From: Pseudomonas azotoformans
GTDB taxonomy: Bacteria; Pseudomonadota; Gammaproteobacteria; Pseudomonadales; Pseudomonadaceae
Reading direction: 5' to 3'
Length of the DNA: 64,000 bases
NCBI RefSeq assembly: GCF_900103345.1
Contig: NZ_LT629702.1
Coordinates: 6,425,501 to 6,489,500, forward strand
Shown: piece by piece, positions 56,997-64,000 of the stretch
Layout: each line of letters begins with the position of its first letter
How positions within the stretch are numbered: the first letter of the stretch is position 1
The notes under the pieces: model-generated
The model's input: the letters and a program-made list of their open reading frames with translations, nothing else
The model's database searches: none
Told to the model about the DNA's origin: nothing
Position numbers and translations under genes: made by a program

Positions 56997-57110
56997 CGGC
57001 AGGTCGCGCAGACTGCTGCGCTTGACCTCACCTTGTTGCCACTATATATAGCGTTGCCGCGACAGGCGCCAACTGCCTTTCACTTCTCGAATTCAGGAAT
57101 TTTCCGATCC

Positions 57111-59732
57111 ATGGGCAAATCGCTGGTCATTGTGGAATCCCCGGCTAAGGCCAAGACCATCAACAAGTACTTGGGCAACGAGTACGTGGTGAAGTCGAGT
57201 ATCGGCCATATCCGAGACCTGCCCACCAGCGGTTCGGCTAGCGCCAGCAAGGAGCCAGCCGCCAAGCGCGGCAAGGCGGCTGCGGGCGAAGGTCCGGTGC
57301 TCACCCCTAAAGAGAAAGCGCGCAAGCAGCTGGTCTCGCGTATGGGGGTGGACCCGGATCATGGCTGGAAGGCCAAGTATGAAATCCTTCCCGGCAAGGA
57401 AAAGGTCATCGAGGAGCTGCGCCGGCTCGCCAAGGATGCCGACACCATCTATCTCGCAACGGACTTGGACCGCGAAGGGGAAGCCATTGCCTGGCACCTG
57501 CGGGAAGCCATCGGCGGTGATGACAGCCGCTACAAGCGCGTGGTGTTCAACGAAATCACCAAGAAAGCCATCCAGGAAGCCTTCTCCAAGCCGGGTGAAC
57601 TGGACATCGACCGCGTCAACGCCCAGCAGGCGCGTCGCTTCCTCGACCGCGTGGTGGGTTACATGGTCTCGCCGCTGCTGTGGGCGAAGATCGCCCGTGG
57701 CCTGTCTGCCGGTCGTGTGCAATCGGTTGCGGTGAAGCTGGTGGTAGAGCGTGAGCGCGAGATCCGTGCGTTCATCCCTGAAGAGTACTGGGAAGTCCAC
57801 GCTGACCTCGGCACCGCCAAGGGCGCCAACGTGCGCTTTGAAGTGGCCCGTGAGAAAGGCGAGGCCTTCAAGCCGCTGAACGAAGCCCAGGCCATGGCCG
57901 CGCTGGAAAAGCTCAAGGCGTCCAGCTACAGCATCGTCAAGCGTGAAGACAAACCGACCAGCAGCAAGCCGTCGGCGCCGTTCATCACCTCGACCCTGCA
58001 ACAGGCCGCGAGCAACCGCCTGGGCTTCGGTGTGAAGAAGACCATGATGATGGCACAGCGCTTGTATGAGGCGGGCTACATCACGTATATGCGTACCGAC
58101 TCCACCAACCTGTCGGTGGACGCGGTCGCCATGGCGCGTACCTATATCGAAAGCGAGTTCGGCAAGAAGTACCTGCCGGAGAAGCCGAACGTCTACAGCA
58201 GCAAGGAAGGCGCACAAGAGGCTCACGAAGCGATTCGTCCTTCAGACGCCAACACCACGCCTGCCAAGCTCAGTGGCATGGAGCGCGACGCTGAGCGCCT
58301 CTACGAGCTGATCTGGCGCCAGTTCCTGGCCTGCCAGATGCTGCCGGCGCAATACCTGTCCACTACCGTGAGCGTGGGCGCTGGCGACTTCGAGCTGCGT
58401 GCCAAGGGCCGTATCCTCAAGTTCGACGGCTACACCCGCGTGATGCCGCAGATCGCCAAGCCGGGCGATGATGATGTGCTGCCGGACATGGCCCAGGGCG
58501 ATACGCTGAAGCTGATCAAGCTCGACCCGTCCCAGCACTTCACCAAGCCGCCGGCGCGCTACTCCGAGGCCAGCCTGGTAAAAGAGATGGAAAAACGCGG
58601 TATCGGTCGTCCTTCGACCTACGCGGCAATCATCTCCACCATTCAGGACCGTGGCTACGTAGCGCTGCACAACCGTCGCTTCTATTCGGAAAAGATGGGC
58701 GATATCGTCACCGAGCGCTTGTCCGAGAGCTTTTCCAACCTGATGGACTACGGCTTCACCGCCGGCATGGAAGAGAACCTCGATGACGTGGCCCAGGGCG
58801 AGCGCGACTGGAAAAACGTGCTGGACGAGTTCTACGGCGACTTCAAGAAGAAACTCGAAGTGGCCGAAAGCCCTGAGAGTGGCATGCGTGCCAACCAGCC
58901 GGTGATGACCGATATTCCGTGCCAGACCTGTGGCCGCCCAATGCAGATTCGTACTGCATCCACCGGCGTGTTCCTTGGTTGCTCGGGTTACAGCCTGCCG
59001 CCGAAAGAGCGCTGCAAGGCCACCGTCAACCTGGTACCGGGCGACGAAATCGCCGCCGATGACGAGGGCGAGTCCGAGTCGTTGGTACTGCGTGGCAAGC
59101 ACCGCTGCCCGATCTGCAGCACCGCGATGGACGCCTATCTGCTGGACGAGAAGCACAAGCTGCACATCTGCGGTAACAACCCGGATTGCAATGGTTATGA
59201 GATCGAAGAGGGCACTTATCGCATCAAGGGCTATGAAGGTCCGAGCCTGGAGTGTGACAAGTGTGGCAGCGAGATGCAGCTCAAGACTGGCCGTTTCGGC
59301 AAGTTCTTCGGTTGTACCAACCCGACCTGCAAGAACACCCGCAAGCTGCTCAAGAGTGGTGATGCGGCGCCGCCGAAGATGGATCCGGTGAAGATGCCGG
59401 AGCTCAAGTGCGAGAAGGTCAACGACACCTACATCCTGCGTGACGGGGCTTCGGGGTTGTTCCTGGCTGCGAGCCAGTTCCCGAAAAACCGCGAGACCCG
59501 GGCGCCGTTGGTGCTGGAGATCGTGCCGCACAAGGACGAGATCGATCCTAAGTACCACTTCCTGTGCGAAGCGCCGAAGAAGGACCCGGATGGTCGCCCA
59601 GCCGTGATCCGCTACAGCCGCAAGACCAAGGAGCAGTACGTGCAGTCCGAAGTGGACGGCAAGCCGACTGGTTGGAAAGCGTTCTATGACGGTGGTAAGT
59701 GGAAGGTCGAGGACAAGCGTCAGGGCGCTTGA
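57111..59732 (+). CDS. topA: DNA topoisomerase I
   Basis: An 873-residue type IA topoisomerase that relaxes negative supercoils. The toprim domain is at the N-terminus ([36 protein letters not shown]), the active-site tyrosine is Y326 in [13 protein letters not shown], and the C-terminal half holds three or four zinc ribbons with C-x2-C pairs (e.g. [37 protein letters not shown]). The start at 57111 ([16 protein letters not shown]) is the family start; ATGs further upstream are not used. Confidence 0.97.
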   Translation: MGKSLVIVESPAKAKTINKYLGNEYVVKSSIGHIRDLPTSGSASASKEPAAKRGKAAAGEGPVLTPKEKARKQLVSRMGVDPDHGWKAKYEILPGKEKVIEELRRLAKDADTIYLATDLDREGEAIAWHLREAIGGDDSRYKRVVFNEITKKAIQEAFSKPGELDIDRVNAQQARRFLDRVVGYMVSPLLWAKIARGLSAGRVQSVAVKLVVEREREIRAFIPEEYWEVHADLGTAKGANVRFEVAREKGEAFKPLNEAQAMAALEKLKASSYSIVKREDKPTSSKPSAPFITSTLQQAASNRLGFGVKKTMMMAQRLYEAGYITYMRTDSTNLSVDAVAMARTYIESEFGKKYLPEKPNVYSSKEGAQEAHEAIRPSDANTTPAKLSGMERDAERLYELIWRQFLACQMLPAQYLSTTVSVGAGDFELRAKGRILKFDGYTRVMPQIAKPGDDDVLPDMAQGDTLKLIKLDPSQHFTKPPARYSEASLVKEMEKRGIGRPSTYAAIISTIQDRGYVALHNRRFYSEKMGDIVTERLSESFSNLMDYGFTAGMEENLDDVAQGERDWKNVLDEFYGDFKKKLEVAESPESGMRANQPVMTDIPCQTCGRPMQIRTASTGVFLGCSGYSLPPKERCKATVNLVPGDEIAADDEGESESLVLRGKHRCPICSTAMDAYLLDEKHKLHICGNNPDCNGYEIEEGTYRIKGYEGPSLECDKCGSEMQLKTGRFGKFFGCTNPTCKNTRKLLKSGDAAPPKMDPVKMPELKCEKVNDTYILRDGASGLFLAASQFPKNRETRAPLVLEIVPHKDEIDPKYHFLCEAPKKDPDGRPAVIRYSRKTKEQYVQSEVDGKPTGWKAFYDGGKWKVEDKRQGA

Positions 59733-59755
59733 TCCGGCGGATGCGCTGAAGATCC

Positions 59756-59848
59756 AATGTGGGAGGGGGCTTGCCCTCGATAGCAGCATATCAGTCAACA
59801 TGTGTATGACTGATACTCCGCTATCGGGGGCAAGCCCCCTCCCACATT
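59756..59848. repeat. REPIN, GAGGGGGCTTGCCCCCGAT type
   Basis: Outer AATGTGGGAGGGGG and CCCCCTCCCACATT with inner GGCTTGCCCTCGATAGC and GCTATCGGGGGCAAGCC around a 35-base centre. This is the GGGGGC-type REPIN; its GTGGGAG ends point outward, as in the GAGCGGGC ones. Confidence 0.9.
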
Positions 59849-59979
59849 TGGGTCTGTTTGGTTCTGAAAGTGGACTTTAGGCCCGCATAGGCAGCGGTTT
59901 ATTGCACTTGCAGTAGGTTCGGCTGATCCGTGAAACTGTTCAGCCAGCATCACGTTTATTCGTTGTGGAGATTGCCGTC

Positions 59980-60501
59980 ATGGCCTACGAACTCTATACC
60001 CGTACCAATCAGAAAATTTACTTCGCGGGTTTGTCCCTGGAAGCCCTTGGCCGTGCCGAGGAAGGGAAGGAGATGAATGCCATTGCGCTGGTCCAGGCGG
60101 GGCGTGAGGCTGCGCTGTTCCACCTGTATGGCGCCTTACTGGGCCTGTGCCATGAAATCGCCGGGTTTTACCGCCTGCCCCAGGCCGGTTCGCCCCGTGC
60201 GGAAATGATCATGAATCGCGAAGTGCTGGATTCGATGGCGATTCCTGAGCTGGCCGAACTGGTCGAAATGGCGCAAAGCCCCGACAGTTGGGTTGCACGC
60301 CTGCTCAAGGCGCATGCGGATATGTTCCAGCCGCCGCGTATTCCGCACGTGCCCAAGGGCGATGTGACCCAGCCGCTGATCGTGGCGGTTGCGGTGGAAG
60401 AGGAAGAACCCAAGCCGTTGAGCCGCGAAGAGCTGGAAGGCTGGCGCCAGGAATTGAAAAAAATGGCGTTGCGCTTTCGCGAAGGCCTCAACGAGTGCTG
60501 A
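59980..60501 (+). CDS. DUF6586 family protein
   Basis: A 173-residue protein with a start MAYELYTRTNQKIYFAGLSLEALGRA and the helical middle AEEGKEMNAIALVQAGREAALFHLYGALLGLCHEIAGFYRLP that fit DUF6586, and an acidic C-terminal part with EEEEPKPLSREELEGWRQELKKMALRFREG. Function is unknown. GTGGAG lies nine bases before the ATG at 59980. In Pseudomonas it is between topA and sulA. Confidence 0.85.
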   Translation: MAYELYTRTNQKIYFAGLSLEALGRAEEGKEMNAIALVQAGREAALFHLYGALLGLCHEIAGFYRLPQAGSPRAEMIMNREVLDSMAIPELAELVEMAQSPDSWVARLLKAHADMFQPPRIPHVPKGDVTQPLIVAVAVEEEEPKPLSREELEGWRQELKKMALRFREGLNEC

Positions 60502-60621
60502 TCATTCTGTAGGAATTGGATAGCGACCATTCATCAAGCTGTCAAGAAACCTGTTCAGATCCTCTGCGAGGCTGGGTGGATGACTGATATAATCCCGGCC
60601 TTTCGTGGAGAACAGACTTTT

Positions 60622-60855
60622 ATGCCGACGTCCTTTCTGGAAATTGTTGAGTTGCCTGACGGCCGAATCGAGCTGCGCCGGGCTGAGGACGAAGGTTCTC
60701 TGGTCATTCTGGATTTTTCCGAGGACGCCAAGGTGTTCCTGCAGGGCCAACACGTGGAAGTGGCTAAAGCCATGTTGAGCGTGGGTGTGCAGATGGCGGG
60801 GCGCTTGGCAGAAGGTGAACCGGAGAAAGAAGACGGGCCAAGGGTTCTTCACTGA
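60622..60855 (+). CDS. Small conserved-type protein, 77 residues
   Basis: A 77-residue protein (MPTSFLEIVELPDGRIELRR start) with a beta-rich first half and an acidic C-terminal tail (AEGEPEKEDGP). Family not recognised; in Pseudomonas a similar small gene lies between the DUF6586 gene and sulA. TGGAGA is 11 bases upstream. An earlier in-frame ATG at 60580 gives a 91-residue form, less likely. Confidence 0.75.
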   Translation: MPTSFLEIVELPDGRIELRRAEDEGSLVILDFSEDAKVFLQGQHVEVAKAMLSVGVQMAGRLAEGEPEKEDGPRVLH

Positions 60856-60886
60856 GACCAGATGATAGGTCGGTTTTTATAATGGC

Positions 60887-61100
60887 CGGGCTTATTGTGG
60901 TGAGTTGGCTTCTGTGGTGATCGGGCTTCTGTGGCGAGCGGGCTTGTTGTGGTGAGCGGGCTTGCCCCGCGTTGGACTGCGAAGCAGTCCTAGATGGATT
61001 TAATGCGGTATATCAGGTATTCCACGGTGCTTGGTTTTGGGGCCGCTTCGCAGCCCAACGCGGGGCAAGCCCGCTCGCCACAGCAAGCCCGAGTACCACA
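60887..61100. repeat. Nested REP array, GTGGCGAGCGGGCTTGCCCCGCG type
   Basis: The left half holds four imperfect tandem copies of a (GGGCTT)-N-(TGTGGTGAGC) unit of 18-19 bases from 60887 to about 60960, then the REP core GCTTGCCCCGCGTTGG; the right half has the inverse core CCAACGCGGGGCAAGC at about 61030 followed by one inverse unit and a partial one, ending near 61100. A 70-base centre contains an inner palindrome GACTGCGAAGCAGTC. It looks like REP ends stacked by repeated insertion or replication slip. Confidence 0.75.
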
Positions 61101-61120
61101 GGGATTAGGCCGCTCGGCCC

Positions 61121-61594
61121 TTAGCCCAATCGAATATTCAAACTCTGAGCATCGCCCGTACGTGCAGCGCTGATCAGTTGCTGCTTGGCGCTGGCATTCA
61201 GCGGGTTCAACCAGCTCACTACCGTATGGCTACGACCCAGACGCAAGGCTTCGCAGGTCAACTGCTGGGCACTTTGCGCGCCGCGTGGTTGCAGCAACAG
61301 GATACGCTCGCGGTTGAGACCGGCGTCCCGTAGCCAGGCCTGGGTCAGGCTGGCGGGCGGGGCGATCAGCGTCAGCCAGCGGGCGTCCTGCTCTTCGCTC
61401 AATTCGCGAAGGATTGGCGCCAGCAGGCTCAGGCAACTCCCCGCTGCACCGCGCAACGACAATTCACTGAACGCCTCAGGCTCGGCGCACCAGGGCGCTT
61501 CGATCGTTTCCTTGAGGAGGGGCGCAAGGGGTTGGGCCATGAAGGCCTCGAACAGCGACAGTTGTGTGTGTTGTGGGGTGTGGACGAGCTGCAT
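61121..61594 (-). CDS. sulA: SOS cell division inhibitor SulA
   Basis: A 157-residue protein in the SulA family: the region RWLTLIAPPASLTQAWLRDAGLNRERILLLQPRGA and SHTVVSWLNPLNASAKQQLISAA is the SulA/RecA-like core. SulA binds FtsZ and blocks division during SOS. It lies 10 bp behind lexA on the same strand, with a near-perfect AAAGGAGG ribosome site, so it is transcribed with lexA and under the same LexA boxes. Confidence 0.92.
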   Translation of the reverse strand: MQLVHTPQHTQLSLFEAFMAQPLAPLLKETIEAPWCAEPEAFSELSLRGAAGSCLSLLAPILRELSEEQDARWLTLIAPPASLTQAWLRDAGLNRERILLLQPRGAQSAQQLTCEALRLGRSHTVVSWLNPLNASAKQQLISAARTGDAQSLNIRLG

Positions 61595-61604
61595 GATGCC
61601 TCCT

Positions 61605-62213
61605 TTAGCGGCGAATGACGCCGACGCTCAAGCCTTCGATCACCAGGTCCTGATCTTTCAGGTTCACTTCAATCGGGGCGAACTCAGGGTTCTCGGCCAG
61701 GAGCCAGACCTTGCTGCCTTCGCGCTTGAAGCGTTTGACGGTGACTTCATCGCCGATTCGAGCGACGACGATCTGGCCATTACGGGCTTCGCGTGTGGTG
61801 TGGACGGCCAGCAGGTCGCCGTCGAAGATGCCCACGTCCTTCATGCTCATGCCATGGACCCGCAAGAGGTAGTCGGCGCGAGGGTGGAAGAAGGTAGGGT
61901 TGATGTTGCAGGACTCCTCGACGTGCTGCTGCGCCAGGATCGGCGCACCGGCGGCGACGCGGCCGATGATCGGCAGGGTCGATTCGTCGGCCTTGGCTTC
62001 GAAGCCAGGGATGCGAATACCGCGTGAGGCACCGGGGGTCATCTCGATCGCGCCTTTGCGAGCGAGGGCCTTGAGGTGTTCCTCGGCGGCGTTGGGGGAC
62101 TTGAACCCCAGTTCCAGCGCAATTTCCGCTCGTGTCGGCGGGTAGCCATTGTCATCGAGGCAGCGCTTGATAAAAGCCAGAATCTCAGCTTGGCGTGGCG
62201 TCAGTTTTAGCAT
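61605..62213 (-). CDS. lexA: LexA repressor
   Basis: The SOS repressor, 202 residues. The N-terminal winged helix ([34 protein letters not shown]) is followed by the self-cleavage domain: cleavage site A88-G89 in RVAAGAP, nucleophile S123 in GMSMKD and the general base K160 in VTVKRFK. It is the first gene of the lexA-sulA operon and is preceded by two LexA boxes. Confidence 0.97.
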   Translation of the reverse strand: MLKLTPRQAEILAFIKRCLDDNGYPPTRAEIALELGFKSPNAAEEHLKALARKGAIEMTPGASRGIRIPGFEAKADESTLPIIGRVAAGAPILAQQHVEESCNINPTFFHPRADYLLRVHGMSMKDVGIFDGDLLAVHTTREARNGQIVVARIGDEVTVKRFKREGSKVWLLAENPEFAPIEVNLKDQDLVIEGLSVGVIRR

Positions 62214-62223
62214 GTTGATCGCT

Positions 62224-62239
62224 CTGTCTTTTTATACAG
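62224..62239. promoter_or_regulatory. LexA box 1
   Basis: On the lexA strand this reads CTG-TATAAAAAGA-CAG, the CTG-N10-CAG LexA palindrome with the usual TATA-rich centre. It starts 11 bp upstream of the lexA ATG, so LexA would block both RNA polymerase and early transcription. Confidence 0.9.
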
Positions 62240-62242
62240 TGA

Positions 62243-62258
62243 CTGGGATTATATACAG
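62243..62258. promoter_or_regulatory. LexA box 2
   Basis: On the lexA strand this reads CTG-TATATAATCC-CAG. It is 3 bp from box 1, so the two sites lie on one face of the helix about two turns apart (centres 19 bp apart) and may bind LexA dimers together. Confidence 0.88.
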
Positions 62259-62434
62259 TGAACTGCGCTTGGCAATCATCCTTTTCTACCGCTCCGCTGG
62301 ACGGTCATCCTTCATACTTCCTGCAAGCCCGAGATAGCGCTGCCTACAGACCCGCAGTGATGTGATTAAATAGCGATGAAATACATGACTGCCCGGCCGG
62401 AAAACGAACTCGCAGGCTTGACAAGACACACTCT

Positions 62435-62461
62435 GAAACGTATGTTTCAAACAAGTGTTTG
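62435..62461. promoter_or_regulatory. Two overlapping PsrA operator palindromes
   Basis: GAAAC-GTAT-GTTTC (62435-62448) and CAAAC-AAGT-GTTTG (62448-62461) share one base and lie 15 bp before the psrA start. Both fit the (G/C)AAAC-N4-GTTT(G/C) motif described for PsrA, which represses its own gene. The tandem arrangement predicts cooperative binding. Confidence 0.8.
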
Positions 62462-62476
62462 TCAGGCGGAGTAGCC

Positions 62477-63184
62477 ATGGCCCAGTCGGAAACCGTTGAA
62501 CGCATTCTCGATGCTGCCGAGCAATTGTTCGCGGAAAAAGGATTTGCTGAAACTTCATTGCGGCTGATCACCAGCAAGGCTGGCGTCAACCTCGCCGCAG
62601 TGAACTATCATTTCGGCTCGAAAAAGGCCCTGATCCAGGCGGTGTTCTCGCGCTTCCTGGGGCCGTTTTGTGCCAGTCTCGACCGTGAGCTTGAGCGTCG
62701 CCAGGGCAAGGCTGATCACAAGCCGACCCTCGAAGAACTGCTGGAAATCCTCGTTGAACAAGCCTTGGTGGTTCAGCCCCGCAGCGGCAACGATTTGTCG
62801 ATCTTCATGCGCCTGCTGGGCCTTGCGTTCAGCCAGAGCCAGGGGCACCTGCGGCGTTACCTGGAAGACATGTACGGCAAGGTATTTCGTCGCTATATGT
62901 TGCTGGTCAACGAGGCCGCTCCGCGTATTCCACCGATTGAGCTGTTCTGGCGCGTGCACTTCATGCTCGGTGCCGCGGCGTTCAGCATGTCCGGGATCAA
63001 GGCGCTGCGGGCGATTGCCGAGACCGATTTCGGCGTCAACACCTCAATTGAGCAAGTGATGCGCCTGATGGTGCCATTCCTGGCTGCCGGCATGCGTGCC
63101 GAAACCGGCGTGACCGACCCGACGATGGCCGCCGCCCAATTGCGCCCGCGCAGCAAATCCGCGCCAACCCCCGCCAAGGTTTGA
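62477..63184 (+). CDS. psrA: TetR-family fatty-acid-responsive regulator PsrA
   Basis: A 235-residue TetR protein: DNA-binding helices in residues 5-50 (ETVERILDAAEQLFAEKGFAETSLRLITSKAGVNLAAVNYHFGSKKALIQAVF), then a ligand domain of mostly helices with a conserved GNDLSIFMRLLGLAFSQSQGHLRRYL stretch. PsrA in Pseudomonas controls rpoS and fadBA in response to long-chain fatty acids. It lies between lexA and nagZ as in other Pseudomonas. GCGGAG precedes the ATG at 62477. An in-frame ATG at 62459 is less likely because it would sit inside the operators. Confidence 0.93.
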   Translation: MAQSETVERILDAAEQLFAEKGFAETSLRLITSKAGVNLAAVNYHFGSKKALIQAVFSRFLGPFCASLDRELERRQGKADHKPTLEELLEILVEQALVVQPRSGNDLSIFMRLLGLAFSQSQGHLRRYLEDMYGKVFRRYMLLVNEAAPRIPPIELFWRVHFMLGAAAFSMSGIKALRAIAETDFGVNTSIEQVMRLMVPFLAAGMRAETGVTDPTMAAAQLRPRSKSAPTPAKV

Positions 63185-63320
63185 CCCTGCCGGGTGTGCG
63201 CAGCCGCTTGCATCCGCTAAGCTAGCGGCCCATGCCGAATTCAGCTATTTACTCGCAACCTGTTGTGCTCACTGTGCCTGGTGGGGGCAACGGGTTGTGT
63301 GCGTTTTATAAGGAAGGTTT

Positions 63321-64000
63321 ATGACTGCTGCCCTGCAAGGTTCTTTGATGGTCGACGTTGCCGGCACTTGGCTCACGGCCGAGGACCGCCATCTGCTGCG
63401 CCAGCCTGAAGTGGGCGGCCTGATCATTTTCGCGCGCAATATCGAGCACCCGCGCCAGGTGCGTGAGTTGAGCGCGGCGATTCGTGCCGTGCGCCCGGAC
63501 CTGCTGCTGGCGGTCGACCAGGAGGGCGGTCGCGTACAACGCCTGCGTCAGGGCTTCGTGCGGCTGCCGGCCATGCGCGCCTTGGCGGATAACCCGAATG
63601 CGCAATACCTGGCCGAGCAGTGCGGTTGGATCATGGCCACCGAAGTACTGGCCGTGGGCCTGGACCTGAGCTTCGCCCCAGTGCTGGACCTGGATTACCA
63701 GCGCAGCGCCGTGGTCGGCACCCGTTCCTTCGAGGGCGACCCCGAGCGCGCCGCTGTGCTGGCGGGTGCATTCATCCGTGGCATGAACAGCGCCGGTATG
63801 GCTGCCACCGGTAAGCATTTCCCCGGTCACGGTTGGGCCGAGGCCGATTCCCACGTCGCCATTCCCAATGATGAGCGTAGCCTGGAACAGATCCGCGCCA
63901 ATGACCTGGTGCCTTTCGCGCGCTTGAGCAAGCAACTCGCGGCAGTCATGCCTGCCCACGTCATCTACCCACAAGTCGATACACAGCCGGCCGGGTTCTC
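63321..64000 (+). CDS. nagZ: Beta-N-acetylglucosaminidase NagZ, 3' end cut by the window
   Basis: The first 226 codons of a GH3 hydrolase (the whole protein is about 335 residues). AAGGAAGG precedes the ATG at 63321. The translation has DVAGTWLTAEDRHLLRQPEVGGLIIFARN, the LLLAVDQEGGRVQRL loop, and the GKHFPGHG motif with the catalytic histidine and, further on, the AVMPAHVIYP stretch. NagZ releases GlcNAc from 1,6-anhydromuropeptides in cell-wall recycling, and its product regulates AmpC beta-lactamase in Pseudomonas. It follows psrA on the same strand. Confidence 0.95.
   Translation, partial: MTAALQGSLMVDVAGTWLTAEDRHLLRQPEVGGLIIFARNIEHPRQVRELSAAIRAVRPDLLLAVDQEGGRVQRLRQGFVRLPAMRALADNPNAQYLAEQCGWIMATEVLAVGLDLSFAPVLDLDYQRSAVVGTRSFEGDPERAAVLAGAFIRGMNSAGMAATGKHFPGHGWAEADSHVAIPNDERSLEQIRANDLVPFARLSKQLAAVMPAHVIYPQVDTQPAGF

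Overview
The window reads as chromosome of a fluorescent Pseudomonas (P. fluorescens group). The evidence is GC-rich coding with typical Pseudomonas gene neighbourhoods (fadBA - DUF1653 gene - topA - DUF6586 gene - small gene - sulA - lexA - psrA - nagZ at the right end), pobR/pobA, rnd/YcgL, pxpABC, and about ten copies of the 'GTGGGAGCGGGCTTGC' type REP/REPIN palindromes that litter intergenic spaces in this group. No rRNA, tRNA, CRISPR, phage or IS element was recognised. The window opens inside a LysR gene and closes inside nagZ.

Layout. 1-4.9 kb: a cut LysR regulator, a tiny membrane peptide, then the 4-hydroxybenzoate module (pobR divergent from pobA, followed by a DHA2-type efflux/uptake permease). 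5.0-8.0 kb: a cyanate module (cynT-cynS plus a secreted tandem Cache-domain protein, with divergent cynR and a perfect inverted repeat between them). 8.0-13.8 kb: a periplasmic PheC-like protein, a glutamine synthetase-like gamma-glutamylamide ligase, a methyltransferase, rnd-YcgL and a 2-hydroxyacid dehydrogenase. 13.8-16.9 kb: the main accessory gene, a 1,025-residue protein of unknown N-terminal part whose last 160 residues form a minimal protein-kinase core (lysine, alpha-C glutamate, D-x4-N, DFD) of the OspG/NleH/HopBF1 kind, preceded by a palindrome that also resembles a hrp box. 17-28 kb: mostly small conserved housekeeping genes, with a secreted degenerate M61/M1-like peptidase, a secreted ParB-like protein and oligopeptidase B. 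28-31 kb: the 5-oxoprolinase operon pxpABC with its LysR neighbour. 31-44.5 kb: a duplicated EF-hand protein, a MoxR/VWA pair, a DUF748 protein, cysK, lpxO, acnA, rlmM, tusA, a MATE exporter and pdxB. 44.5-52.7 kb: an MsbA-like ABC exporter, a Fic protein with a self-inhibitory motif, slt, uup and a universal stress protein. 53-64 kb: fatty-acid beta-oxidation (fadBA), topA, the SOS pair lexA-sulA with two LexA boxes, psrA with two tandem operator-like palindromes, and nagZ.

How the parts connect. PsrA is the known fatty-acid-responsive repressor of fadBA in Pseudomonas; both its own promoter and the fadBA leader carry matching palindromes here, so the right-hand 11 kb reads as one regulatory neighbourhood. 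The cyanate module pairs cyanase (which consumes bicarbonate) with carbonic anhydrase (which restores it). The most interesting unexplained item is the kinase-bearing protein at 13.85-16.93 kb; secondary ones are the duplicated calcium-loop protein, the peptidase-like protein that has lost its zinc histidines, and the nested REP-end array near 60.9 kb. Start codons were chosen by Shine-Dalgarno spacing and family length; all functions are from reading the translation, without database searches.
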